From NCBI GenBank assembly GCA_963726795.1, contig CAVSDD010000004.1, positions 248,001 to 312,000 on the forward strand: 64,000 nt of DNA, read 5' to 3'. Below, piece after piece: positions 7,654 through 15,667 of the stretch (position 1 is the stretch's first letter; each line of letters starts with the position of its first letter). Under the pieces are notes generated by a model. The model saw only the letters and a list, made by a program, of their open reading frames with translations. It did no database searches and was not told the DNA's origin. The stretch comes from Hyphomicrobium_A sp963726795 (GTDB lineage Bacteria > Pseudomonadota > Alphaproteobacteria > Rhizobiales > Hyphomicrobiaceae). Both the position numbers and the translations under genes were made by a program.

Positions 7654-8865
7654 CTAGAGCGCCGCGGCTGCAGCGCTCTTGACTGCTGGCTTGTCCGGCT
7701 CAGTCGTGGTGCTCGCAGACGTTGCCTTCTTGGCCTCCGCTGCCGCTTTCTTGGCCGCTTCTGCAGCCTCGCGTGCGACCGCAGCGGCCTTGGATGCAGC
7801 GGCCGCGGCGCGCTGCGCGCTCTCGACGGCGTTCGAGGTGGTCTGGTCGGCAGCAGCGGCCTTCACCGGCTCGGCAACGTTGGCTGGCTCGGACGGTTTC
7901 ACCGCAGCGTCATGCTTGGGTGCGCTCGCCTCGGCCGGCTTTGCTTCCGCAGTTTTCTCGCCGCCCGAGACCTTGGCCGCCTCTTTCTTCTTCTCGGATT
8001 TCGGTTCCGCGCCCTTGTCGGAAACGGTGTCCATCACCTTTGCCTTGGCTTTCGCCGGCTTCTTGGTGGGGACCAGATTTCCGTTCTCGTCAATTGCCTG
8101 GAAATCGTCCGGCACAGGGCCGCTCGAGGCGGTGGTTTCGGCGTCGTCGCTCTGACGGCGCGGCAGCGGCGCCAGGTTGCGGATCGTGTTGCGCCGCGAT
8201 TCAGCGCTCGGCTCTTCCGAGACGTTCTGCGAGGCGGTGTTGACGCTCGGCTCGCCGTTGTCCTGGGCGGAGACCGATCCATCGGTCGAGAAGCGCTGCC
8301 AGGTAACGGTGACCTTCATCCCAACCGGGACGCGCGGATAGAGGTCCAGCACGTCCTCATTGGTCATGCGGATGCAGCCCTTGGAGACCGCTTTCCCGAT
8401 TGTCCACGGCGCATCGGTGCCGTGGATACGGTAGGTGCTGGCGCCGAGATACATGGCACGCACGCCGAGCGGATTCATCGGATGGCCACCCGGCACCCAC
8501 GTCGGCAGCTTGGGATTTTCCTTGATCATGTCGGGCGTTGGCCGCCATGACGGATTCTCTCTCTTAGAGGAGACGGCCGTCGTACCCTGCCAGCGGCTCT
8601 GCTCGCGCGGCACCGCGATCGGATAGCTGATGGCTTCGCCGCGCTTCGTTAAATAATAGAGGCGCCGGTCGCCGAAGCTGACGATGATCTGGTTGGGCGA
8701 GTACTGCTGACTGAACGACACGACCTGCCGGCTGCCGCCCCACTCCTCGCCGCCGCCCCACAGGAAGTCGATGAGACCCTGGGCGCGAGCACTTTGGGGG
8801 ACGTACAAGGCAGTGGAGACCAGACCTGCAAGGACGATCGTTCTCAGGAGGCTGCGAGGGGGCAT
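7654..8865 (-). CDS. L,D-transpeptidase (YkuD domain) with Ala/Lys/Glu-rich tail
   Basis: This periplasmic enzyme forms 3-3 peptidoglycan cross-links or attaches proteins to peptidoglycan. The YkuD domain holds the catalytic site as HGTDAPW and SKGCIRM; counted from an upstream GTG at 8895 these are His158 and Cys174. After the catalytic domain comes a linker, then about 130 residues of low-complexity Ala/Lys/Glu/Pro sequence that is probably extended or helical in the wall space. I chose ATG 8865 because MPPRSLLRTIVLAGLVSTAL is a good signal peptide; GTG 8895 is the alternative and adds ten residues. It converges on znuA. Confidence 0.9.
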   Translation of the reverse strand: MPPRSLLRTIVLAGLVSTALYVPQSARAQGLIDFLWGGGEEWGGSRQVVSFSQQYSPNQIIVSFGDRRLYYLTKRGEAISYPIAVPREQSRWQGTTAVSSKRENPSWRPTPDMIKENPKLPTWVPGGHPMNPLGVRAMYLGASTYRIHGTDAPWTIGKAVSKGCIRMTNEDVLDLYPRVPVGMKVTVTWQRFSTDGSVSAQDNGEPSVNTASQNVSEEPSAESRRNTIRNLAPLPRRQSDDAETTASSGPVPDDFQAIDENGNLVPTKKPAKAKAKVMDTVSDKGAEPKSEKKKEAAKVSGGEKTAEAKPAEASAPKHDAAVKPSEPANVAEPVKAAAADQTTSNAVESAQRAAAAASKAAAVAREAAEAAKKAAAEAKKATSASTTTEPDKPAVKSAAAAAL

Positions 8866-9260
8866 TCTTTTGAGACTCCGATCCAGTAAGCTCACGGGGG
8901 TGAGCCTGCCGCATTAGGATGAATGGAGCGTATATACCAGTCCCAATTTGGCTGGCAGAGCATGAGAGCCACACACCAGACGGGAATGAACGAGCTTCAG
9001 CCGACAGGGTGGTTCGGCGGTGCACATGCAGTATTGCCATCGACATTCAAGGCTTTGATACAGCGTATTATTGTTTCCGCTTTGGCGCGTGTGTGTGGCG
9101 CTGCAACACTGAGGTGTTGATGGCCGAGTTATTTCGACGCCGGCACGTTTGCGTCGTGACGTCAGGTGTGGCTTCGTCGCCGCGCGCGGGCAAGCAAAAA
9201 AGAACATACGATCCCTTTTCGTTTCATTTTTGATCTTGACCCGAAGCGCCTCCTGTTCTA
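8866..9260. other. Intergenic region without a supported gene
   Basis: This gap of about 395 bases separates the divergent L,D-transpeptidase and SOS mutasome genes. It is lower in GC than its surroundings. The short open frames on both strands lack ribosome sites and recognisable products. It should hold the transpeptidase promoter and upstream part of the imuA promoter; I cannot place either with confidence. Confidence 0.4.
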
Positions 9261-9275
9261 GAACAAAGAAAGAAC
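9261..9275 (+). promoter_or_regulatory. LexA (SOS) box upstream of imuA
   Basis: GAAC at 9261-9264, seven bases (AAAGAAA), then GAAC at 9272-9275 is an exact match to the alphaproteobacterial LexA consensus GAAC-N7-GAAC (GTTC-N7-GTTC). It lies 52 bases before the proposed imuA start, where it would repress the imuA-imuB-dnaE2 operon until DNA damage. This kind of site upstream of this cassette is well established in alphaproteobacteria. Confidence 0.82.
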
Positions 9276-9327
9276 GCGGCGGTCCCCAATCCCGCCGCTT
9301 TTCGAGCCAGTTGCGAGAGCGTTCCCG

Positions 9328-10387
9328 GTGGACCCGACGGCCCCATCCCCCATCCCCCCGTCCCGTCTGCAGCGGATCTCGCGGCCAGGGCCGAGCCCAA
9401 GTTTGAGCTCCCTTCCGGACTCAGACACGTTGCGAGTAGGGCTTTGGCCTTCGTGCCCGAACCGGAACGGCGAGTCTCTCGCCGTTCCGGAGGGGCATCC
9501 TCTCCTCGCCGCCTCCCGCCTTTCCGACCTCGCAGGGTTGCGCGCGCGTATCGCAGCCCTGGAGCGCGGCTCACCCGCGTCCGCTCCGCTTTCCGGCGCT
9601 CTTTCCGGTCATGGCTGGCAGCACGCGGGATCGATTCACAAGACCTGGACGCTCGGGGCGTCCGAGATCGATTCGCACCTCCCTCGCGGCCTCAATGCTG
9701 CGTCCCTGCATGAAGTGAAGCCCGAGCAAGAAGGCGCTGCGGCACCGGCTTGGGCGGCGGCTCTCGGATTTGCGCTCCGCCTCGCCGTGCGCCGGCTCGA
9801 ACTCACTCGGGCCAGGTCCAGGCTCTAAGACACGCCGATCGATTCTCTGGTGCTGGCCCTCGGCGCTCGCGCGCGAGATCGGGCTGCCCTACGGCTTGGG
9901 CTTTGCGTCGCTCGGCATCGAGGGCGCGTCGTGCCTTTTTGTCGAGACGGCGCGCGCCTCGGAGACGCTGTGGGCCATGGAGGAGGGCCTGAAGTCGGCG
10001 AGCCTGGCTCTCGTCATCGGGGCTTTGCGCGAAGTTGAGCTGACGCCGTCGCGCCGCTTGAGCCTTGCTGCCGCGCAGGGGACGCCCTGCCTTCTCATCA
10101 CCGATCCGCGCACCTCCCCCGCCGCATCGACGGCGACACGCTGGCGTGTCGGCGCACAGAGTAGCGCACCCGACCCTTTCGATCCGCATGCCCCTGGCGC
10201 CGCCCGCTATTCGATCGCGCTGGAGCGCTGCCGCGAGGGCGCGCGCGCGCTCCAGGCTCTGCCGTTTCTGCTGGAATGGTCTCATGAGACGCATCGTTTC
10301 CGTGTGGCTCCCGCTGTGGCCGATCGAGCGGCTCGCCCGCGCCGCGCCGCAAGCGGTGCCGGAGGCCGCTTGCCTCGCGCTGGTTGA
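9328..10387 (+). CDS. imuA: ImuA, SOS mutasome accessory protein (apparent frameshift)
   Basis: ImuA is a RecA-like protein that works with ImuB and DnaE2 in damage-induced mutagenic translesion synthesis. The N-terminal part is in one frame (LRARIAALERG, WTLGASEIDSHLPRGLNAASLHEV) and ends at 9828. The rest is in the next frame (RSILWCWPSALAREIG, ETLWAMEEGLKSASLALVIG, ending LLEWSHETHRFRVA) and stops at 10387. The two halves fit the family end to end, so one indel lies near 9815-9826. The first visible start is a GTG at 9328, but its first 50 residues are atypical, so the true start may be further in. It overlaps imuB by about 100 bases. It may be a pseudogene or carry a sequence error. Confidence 0.8.
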
Positions 10388-11840
10388 GGCGGGCAGCCAC
10401 GGCATCCGCATCACCGCCGTCACCTCCAGGGCGGCCGAGGAGGGCGTGCGCATCGGCCAATCGCTCGCCGATGCCCGCGCAGCGTTGCCGGCACTCCTCT
10501 CGCGTCCGGCCGAGCCCGGCCGCGACGGCCGCGCGCTCCTCCAGCTTGCGCGCTGGTGCGGACGCTATGGCCCCAACCGAAATGTCGAGGACGCAGATGG
10601 CCCTGCAGACAGCTTGTGGATCGACATCACGGGGGTTGCTCATCTCTACGGCGGCGAGGCGCGCCTGCTCGATGATCTCTTGGCAAGACTCACCCGCTTC
10701 GGGCTGACGGCGCGCGCCGGTCTCGCCGATACCCCGGGGGCCGCGCATGCGCTCGCCCGTTACGCCGCCTCCCCCGCCATCGCGCTGGCCGGTACGACGC
10801 AAAAGCGCCTGGCGCCCTTGCCCGTCGAGGCGCTCAGGCTTTCCCCTGAGACCGTGCTGCTTTTAAAGCGGCTCGGTCTGCGCCGCATCGGGCAGCTGTT
10901 TTCGCTGCCGCGCGCCGCCCTGCGGCGCCGGTTCCGCTCGGCATCGGCTGCCGAGGCGGTGGTGCGCCGGCTCGACCAGGCGCTGGGCATCGCGCCCGAG
11001 CCTTCGCCACCGCTGCTCGAGCCGCCGGTCTTATTCGTGCATCGCGCGTTCGCCGAGCCGCTCATCTCGCCGGCGCAGCTCGAAGCGGAGACGGGTCAGC
11101 TGAGTGAGCAGCTGTGCGCGGTGCTGGCAGCGCGCAACCTCGGTGCGCGCCGCATCATGCTGTCGCTCTATCGCGCCGACGGCACGGTGGCCGAGGTGCG
11201 CGCCGGCTTGAGCTTGGCGAGCCGCACGCCCAAGCATCTGACGGCGCTCGTGTGCGAGAAGCTGCAAAACATCGATGCCGGATTTGGCGTCGATGCGCTG
11301 GTCCTTGCGGCTTTGCAAGTGGAGGAGCGTGCCCCCGCGCAGGCAGCGTTCGGCGCCGGCGTCGCCTGCAACGCCAACCCAACGGAGCTTATCGATCGCC
11401 TCGCAAACCGCTTGGGCGCAGCCCGCGTCACGCGTCTGGAGCCGCGCGCAAGCCACATTCCAGAGCGCGCCGAGGTGCGCGTATCGGCACTGGCCGATCT
11501 CACGCCCGGCTCTCAACGCCGCTTGCCCGCTCGCACATTGCCGCCGCGGCCGCAGTTCCTGCTGGCGCCTCCCGAGCCCATCGGAGTGATCGCCGAGATA
11601 CCCGAAGGCCCCCCGGCCCGCTTCACCTGGCGCCGCGTTGAACGCCGCATCGTACGCGCGCAGGGCCCTGAGCGCATCGCGCCCGAATGGTGGCGCGAGA
11701 TCGGCTCAAAGAAGAGCCGCACGCGCGACTACTACCGCATCGAGGACGAAGGGGGCGCCGCCTACTGGGTGTTCCGCGAAGGTTTCTACGGGGGCGGAGA
11801 GGAGATGCCGTCCTGGTTCATGCACGGTCTTTTTGGGTGA
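10284..11840 (+). CDS. imuB: ImuB, Y-family polymerase-like mutasome hub protein
   Basis: The 518-residue protein begins MRRIVSVWLPLWPIERL, the standard ImuB start, so ATG 10284 is chosen. It has the Y-family palm-like region (WIDITGVAHLYGGE), a little-finger/helix-hairpin region (LRRIGQLFSLPRAALRRRF) and the conserved C-terminus RDYYRIEDE...WFMHGLFG. ImuB proteins lack the polymerase acidic triad and instead tether DnaE2 to the beta clamp. The gene is intact and translated from within the end of imuA. It is followed after 27 bases by the coiled-coil gene and then dnaE2, forming one SOS operon behind the LexA box. Confidence 0.93.
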   Translation: MRRIVSVWLPLWPIERLARAAPQAVPEAACLALVEAGSHGIRITAVTSRAAEEGVRIGQSLADARAALPALLSRPAEPGRDGRALLQLARWCGRYGPNRNVEDADGPADSLWIDITGVAHLYGGEARLLDDLLARLTRFGLTARAGLADTPGAAHALARYAASPAIALAGTTQKRLAPLPVEALRLSPETVLLLKRLGLRRIGQLFSLPRAALRRRFRSASAAEAVVRRLDQALGIAPEPSPPLLEPPVLFVHRAFAEPLISPAQLEAETGQLSEQLCAVLAARNLGARRIMLSLYRADGTVAEVRAGLSLASRTPKHLTALVCEKLQNIDAGFGVDALVLAALQVEERAPAQAAFGAGVACNANPTELIDRLANRLGAARVTRLEPRASHIPERAEVRVSALADLTPGSQRRLPARTLPPRPQFLLAPPEPIGVIAEIPEGPPARFTWRRVERRIVRAQGPERIAPEWWREIGSKKSRTRDYYRIEDEGGAAYWVFREGFYGGGEEMPSWFMHGLFG

Positions 11841-11867
11841 TGGTTTTTTGGGCGATGGGAGGATTGG

Positions 11868-12260
11868 ATGACTATTAGTTTCGATACTTTGTCGTGCGCC
11901 AAGCGGCTTGCCGAAGCCGGCGAGAGATTAGAGGTCGCCGAGGCGCATGCGCTGGTGCTCAAGGACTTTGCGACGACGACGTTTCCCGGCAAGGCGGATA
12001 TCCGCCATTTGAGCGACGATATCGCGGATGTGCGCGATGACCTCCAGGATCTGCGTTGCGAGGTCAAGGATGCCTGCTGCGAGCTGAGGGAATTGCTCCA
12101 GCAGGTGAGCGAGCGCTTCGCCTCGAAGGCCGAGCTCGGCCGCGATACATCTGTCTTGCGCCACGACATCGACGCTCTAGGTCAGAAGCTGACCATCCGC
12201 GTGAGCGGCATGCTCGTCCTCGCGACCGGCGTCGTCGTGACGCTCGGCAAGGTATTCTAG
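11868..12260 (+). CDS. Small coiled-coil protein with C-terminal membrane segment (DUF1640/CCDC90-like)
   Basis: This 130-residue protein starts MTISFDTLSCAKRLAEAGE, the pattern of small CCDC90-like proteins (FDTL..A..L.EAG). A long heptad-rich stretch follows (DDIADVRDDLQDLRCEVKDA, residues about 48-95) and a C-terminal hydrophobic helix (VSGMLVLATGVVVTLGKVF), so it is probably a tail-anchored inner-membrane protein that oligomerises. It lies between imuB and dnaE2, with the dnaE2 GTG only two bases after its stop, so it should be translated from the SOS transcript. I know of no member of the canonical mutasome like this. Function unknown. Confidence 0.7.
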   Translation: MTISFDTLSCAKRLAEAGERLEVAEAHALVLKDFATTTFPGKADIRHLSDDIADVRDDLQDLRCEVKDACCELRELLQQVSERFASKAELGRDTSVLRHDIDALGQKLTIRVSGMLVLATGVVVTLGKVF

Positions 12261-12262
12261 AG

Positions 12263-15200
12263 GTGGGGCGCTATGCCGAGCTGCAGGTCACCACCAACTT
12301 CTCGTTCCTGCGCGGCGCGTCCCACGGCGAGGAGCTCGTCGCGCAGGCGAAGGCCTTAGGGTTGGCAGCGATCGCCGTCGTCGATCGCAATACGCTTGCC
12401 GGCGTGGTGCGCGCGCACATCGCGGCCAAGGAGGTGGGGCTCAAGCTCATCATCGGTGCGCGCCTCGACCTGCAGGACGCACCAAGCCTCATCTGCCTGC
12501 CGCGCGACCGGGCTGCCTACGGCCGGCTGACGCGGCTGCTTTCGCTTGGGCAGATGCGCGCCAAGAAGGGGGAGTGCACGCTTTTTCTTGCCGATGTCGC
12601 CCGGCACGCCGAGGGACAGATTTTCATCGCACTTCCCCCCGACGACTGGGACTGGCGCGAGCCCCAAGCCCTTCCTGCTGACGCGCAGCCGGCCCGCGCC
12701 GCCGCCACGATCATCCCGATCGCATCTCGGCAACAGCGTGAAGGCAAAAAAAATTCCCCTCCCCCTGGCGGGGAAGGGTCAGGGGAGGGGAGCACGACCG
12801 GGAGTGACATTCGCAACGTTGCTCCAAGCTCTCCACCCCACCCGGTCGCCGCAACTGCGTTGCGGCGACCACCCTCCCCGTCAAGGGGAGGGTTGAGGGC
12901 TAGCCAGGGTCATCCGGACTCCAACGCAGGAGGGCAACAGAACCTTGAAGCGGAGCTGCGGCGCGTGAAGGCGGCGCTCGGGAAGAGCCCGCTCTATCTC
13001 GCCGCGAGCCACACCTATCGCGGCGATGACCGCGCGCGCATCGCCGCGCTAAATGATCTCGCGGAGCGCAGCTCAACCCCGCTTATCGCCACCGGCGACG
13101 TCCTCTATCACGCGCCCCACCGCCGCGCGCTGCAGGATGTTCTCAGTTGCGTGCGCGAGGGCACCACCATTGCGGCTGCCGGCTTCAAGCTCGAGGCCAA
13201 CGCCGAGCGGCATTTGAAAGCGCCCTCTGAAATGGCGCGGCTGTTCAAGGGCTACGAGGCGGCGCTCGCGCGCACAATTAAGATCGCACAAGCGTGCTCT
13301 TTCTCGCTCGATGAGCTCGTCTATGAATACCCCGACGAGCCGACGCCGGCGGGGAAGAGCCCGCAAGCGCATCTTGAGGACCTCACCTGGGAGGGCGCGC
13401 GCTGGCGCTTTCCCGACGGCATCCCGGAAAAGGTGCGCGCCATCATCGCGCGCGAGCTGCAGCTGATCGCCGAGCTCAGCTACGCGCCGTATTTCCTCAC
13501 CGTGCACGACATCGTGCACTTCGCCCGCTCGCAGGGCATCCTGTGCCAGGGCCGCGGCTCCGCCGCCAACTCGGCCGTCTGCTACTGCCTTGCCATCACG
13601 GCGGTGAACCCGACCGAGATCGACTTACTGTTTGAGCGGTTCGTTTCCCCCGAGCGCAAGGAGCCGCCCGACATCGACGTCGATTTCGAGCACGAGCGGC
13701 GCGAGGAGGTGATCCAGTACATCTACGCCCGCTACGGCCGCAATCGCGCCGGCATCGCCGCGACCGTCATCTCCTACCGCAAGCGCTCGGCTGTGCGCGA
13801 CGTCGGCAAGGCGATGGGGCTGTCGGAGGATACGGTCGCCGCGCTCGCCGGCATGGTGTGGGGGACCGAGAGCGGCGGCGCGCTGCCTGAAAAGCACGTG
13901 CGCGAGGCGGGGCTCGATCCGGGCGATCCCCTGCTCGCCACCGTGCTCGAGCTGACGCAGGAATTGATGGGCTTTCCGCGCCATCTCTCCCAGCACGTCG
14001 GCGGCTTCGTCTTAACGCGCGGGCCGTTGATCGAGGTCGTCCCCGTCGGCAATGCGGCGATGGAGGATCGCACCTTCATCGAATGGGACAAGGACGACAT
14101 CGCGGCGCTCGGCCTGTTGAAGGTCGACGTGCTGGCGCTCGGCATGCTCACCTGCATCCGCAAGGCGTTCGACCTCATCGCCAAGCACCACGGCAAGACC
14201 GTCACGCTCGCTTCCGTCCCGCGCGAGGACGATGCCGTCTACGACATGCTGTGCAAGGCGGACAGCGTCGGCGTGTTCCAGGTCGAGAGCCGCGCGCAGA
14301 TGAACATGCTGCCGCGGCTTAAGCCGCGCACCTTCTACGATCTCGTCATCGAGGTGGCGATCGTGCGCCCGGGACCGATCCAGGGCGACATGGTCCACCC
14401 CTATCTGCGCCGCCGCGGAGGGCTCGAGGCCGAGCACTATCCCTCGCCCGCGCCGGCGCACGGGCCAGAGGATGAGCTCAAGGCCATTCTCGGCAAGACC
14501 AAGGGGGTGCCGCTGTTCCAGGAGCAGGCGATGCGCATCGCGCTCGTCGCGGCGAAGTTCTCCGATGCCGAGGTCAACGAATTGCGCAAGGCCATGGCGA
14601 CCTTCCGCCGGCGCGGCACCATCGCGCTGTTGGAGGAGAAAATGGTCTCGCGCATGGTCGCGCGCGGCTATCCGCCCGACTTCGCGCAGCGCTGCTTCGA
14701 TCAGATCAAGGGCTTCGGCGAATACGGCTTCCCCGAAAGCCACGCGGCGAGCTTTGCGCATCTCGTCTACGTCTCCGCCTGGATCAAATGCCACTACCCG
14801 GCGGCGTTTGCTGCGGCGCTGCTCAACTCGCAGCCGATGGGTTTTTATGCCCCCGCCCAGATCGTGCGCGATGCGCGCGAGCATGCGGTCGAGGCGCGCG
14901 AAGCCGACGTGAGCCTCTCCGATTGGGATTGCACGCTCGAGGACATAGCGGGCGCAGGTCCGGCGCTGCGGCTTGGGCTGCGCCAGATCGACGGCGCGCA
15001 TGAGGAGGAGATCAAGAAGCTCCTCGTCGCCCGCGGGTGCGCATCCACCGCTACGGGTAAGAGGGAAAGAGAGGAAGAGTCTTCATGGCCAATCAACGGG
15101 CACGTCGGCTCCGTCGAAGCCCCACGCAAGAAGAGCGGATCATCTGGCAGAAGCTGCGCCACAAAAGGCTCGGCAGCTGCCGATTCCGCCGCCAGCATCC

Positions 15201-15667
15201 GGTCGGACCCTACGTCGTCGATTTCATCTGCCTCGAACGAAAGCTCATCGTCGAAATCGACGGGTGGCAGCATGGAGAGGAGATACAAGAAGAGCGCGAC
15301 CGAAAGCGAACCCGGTGGCTTGAAGAGCGCGGCTTCAGGGTCTTGCGGCTCTGGAACAGAGACATCCGCCTCAATCTTCACGACGCCGTCGAAACGATCT
15401 TTAACGGAAACGTTTGAGACAGCCACCCCCACCCTGGCCCTCCCCCGTCGCGCCGGAGGCGCGCTTTCAGCACGACCAGGGGGAGGGAGGGAAAACGGAG
15501 GAACCTCCTCCCTCAATGCAGGCGAGGGATTTTCTCCTCCCCCCTTGAGGGGGAGGACGACGCAGCGGCGTCGCGAGCGCGAGCTCGCGTCGCCGACGCG
15601 TCAGGTGGGGGGTGCATCGCCCGCCCGTTCCGGGACGTGCACGACCTGTGGATGCGGGCGGGCGTGA
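12263..15667 (+). CDS. dnaE2: Error-prone DNA polymerase DnaE2, 5' part (interrupted gene)
   Basis: This is the SOS-induced C-family polymerase of the ImuA-ImuB-DnaE2 mutasome. GTG 12263 begins VGRYAELQVTTNFSFLRGAS, the usual DnaE2 N-terminus with the PHP domain. The catalytic aspartates lie in PDIDVDF (Asp470, 472 and 474 as counted here) and GFGEYGFPESHAASFA is also present. Residues about 156-223 are foreign sequence from an in-frame palindromic insertion. Native sequence ends at LLVAR (15034). From there the frame runs on through a second insertion without a stop for another 211 codons of unrelated Ser/Arg-rich sequence to 15667. The helix-hairpin-helix and OB-fold end is encoded separately from 15637 in a different frame. 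As sequenced, the gene should not give full-length DnaE2. Confidence 0.9.
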   Translation: MGRYAELQVTTNFSFLRGASHGEELVAQAKALGLAAIAVVDRNTLAGVVRAHIAAKEVGLKLIIGARLDLQDAPSLICLPRDRAAYGRLTRLLSLGQMRAKKGECTLFLADVARHAEGQIFIALPPDDWDWREPQALPADAQPARAAATIIPIASRQQREGKKNSPPPGGEGSGEGSTTGSDIRNVAPSSPPHPVAATALRRPPSPSRGGLRASQGHPDSNAGGQQNLEAELRRVKAALGKSPLYLAASHTYRGDDRARIAALNDLAERSSTPLIATGDVLYHAPHRRALQDVLSCVREGTTIAAAGFKLEANAERHLKAPSEMARLFKGYEAALARTIKIAQACSFSLDELVYEYPDEPTPAGKSPQAHLEDLTWEGARWRFPDGIPEKVRAIIARELQLIAELSYAPYFLTVHDIVHFARSQGILCQGRGSAANSAVCYCLAITAVNPTEIDLLFERFVSPERKEPPDIDVDFEHERREEVIQYIYARYGRNRAGIAATVISYRKRSAVRDVGKAMGLSEDTVAALAGMVWGTESGGALPEKHVREAGLDPGDPLLATVLELTQELMGFPRHLSQHVGGFVLTRGPLIEVVPVGNAAMEDRTFIEWDKDDIAALGLLKVDVLALGMLTCIRKAFDLIAKHHGKTVTLASVPREDDAVYDMLCKADSVGVFQVESRAQMNMLPRLKPRTFYDLVIEVAIVRPGPIQGDMVHPYLRRRGGLEAEHYPSPAPAHGPEDELKAILGKTKGVPLFQEQAMRIALVAAKFSDAEVNELRKAMATFRRRGTIALLEEKMVSRMVARGYPPDFAQRCFDQIKGFGEYGFPESHAASFAHLVYVSAWIKCHYPAAFAAALLNSQPMGFYAPAQIVRDAREHAVEAREADVSLSDWDCTLEDIAGAGPALRLGLRQIDGAHEEEIKKLLVARGCASTATGKREREEESSWPINGHVGSVEAPRKKSGSSGRSCATKGSAAADSAASIRSDPTSSISSASNESSSSKSTGGSMERRYKKSATESEPGGLKSAASGSCGSGTETSASIFTTPSKRSLTETFETATPTLALPRRAGGALSARPGGGRENGGTSSLNAGEGFSPPPLRGRTTQRRRERELASPTRQVGGASPARSGTCTTCGCGRA
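12737..12932. repeat. Palindromic repeat element inserted in frame in dnaE2 (copy A)
   Basis: Three perfect hairpins sit in tandem: TCCCCTCCCC/GGGGAGGGGA (12755-12764 with 12782-12791), GGTCGCCGCAAC/GTTGCGGCGACC (12844-12855 with 12859-12870) and CCCTCCCC/GGGGAGGG around a GTCAA loop (12872-12892). The stretch is flanked by the 8-bp direct repeat GGCAACAG (12729-12736 and 12933-12940). The repeats are 204 bases apart, exactly 68 codons, so the DnaE2 frame is kept. The encoded peptide is Pro/Gly/Ser-rich and unlike any DnaE2 domain. It resembles the protein-internal palindromic elements known from Rickettsia in behaviour, not in sequence. Confidence 0.7.
15085..15417 (+). CDS. DUF559 endonuclease-like protein (Vsr / PD-(D/E)XK type)
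   Basis: The 110-residue protein is a full-length DUF559 domain: ARRLRRSPTQEERIIWQKLR, FRRQHPVGPYVVDFICLERK, LIVEIDGWQH, then RKRTRWLEERGFRVLRLWN. The Asp in VVDF and the E-x-D in VEIDG occupy the positions of a restriction-endonuclease-like active site related to Vsr repair nucleases. AGGAAGAG lies five bases before the ATG. It is out of frame with dnaE2 and lies wholly inside the insertion. Members of this family are common as small solitary genes with unproven function. Its place here between repeats suggests it travels with them; a nicking role in movement is speculation. Confidence 0.85.
   Translation: MANQRARRLRRSPTQEERIIWQKLRHKRLGSCRFRRQHPVGPYVVDFICLERKLIVEIDGWQHGEEIQEERDRKRTRWLEERGFRVLRLWNRDIRLNLHDAVETIFNGNV
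15438..15613. repeat. Tandem palindromic repeats downstream of the DUF559 gene
   Basis: Several perfect inverted repeats are visible: CCCTCCCCC/GGGGGAGGG (15438-15446 with 15479-15487), which encloses CGCGCC/GGCGCG (15449-15463), and CCTCCCCC/GGGGGAGG around a CTTGA loop (15536-15556). A GC palindrome field runs from 15557 to 15601 and GGTGGGG follows. The CCTCCCCC hairpin with its TTGA loop followed by a GC palindrome and GGTGGGG is the reverse-complement order of the copy A element, so both belong to one repeat family. Confidence 0.7.

Larger units (their letters stand above)
15035..15616. mobile_element. Putative non-canonical mobile element: DUF559 gene plus palindromic repeats, inserted in dnaE2 (copy B)
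   Basis: This block of 582 bases splits dnaE2. It lies between 8-bp direct repeats TCGCCCGC at 15027-15034 and 15617-15624, which hold the same codon phase on each side (gtc-gcc-cgc and atc-gcc-cgc). Removing one repeat plus the block joins ...LLVAR to PFRDVHDLW and restores the DnaE2 frame. The block carries a complete DUF559 gene (15085-15417) and then palindromic repeats (15438-15613) that share a hairpin with copy A. No transposase or clear terminal inverted repeats are visible. Boundaries are inferred from the direct repeats and may be off by some bases. Confidence 0.55.

Noticed and set aside
12056..12262. Upstream extension of the dnaE2 frame to 12056
   Set aside because: This part overlaps the coiled-coil gene in another frame and has no DnaE2 similarity; GTG 12263 gives the exact family start.
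14012..15001. Long antisense frame of 329 codons inside dnaE2
   Set aside because: It mirrors codon bias of the real dnaE2 frame, as do many antisense frames in this high-GC window, and encodes Arg/His/Val-rich sequence without domains.
15418..15667. Continuation of the dnaE2 5' frame through the insertion as real protein
   Set aside because: The frame has no stop, but its residues are low-complexity Ser/Arg/Gly out of frame with the DUF559 gene and unrelated to DnaE2; the open frame follows from high GC.
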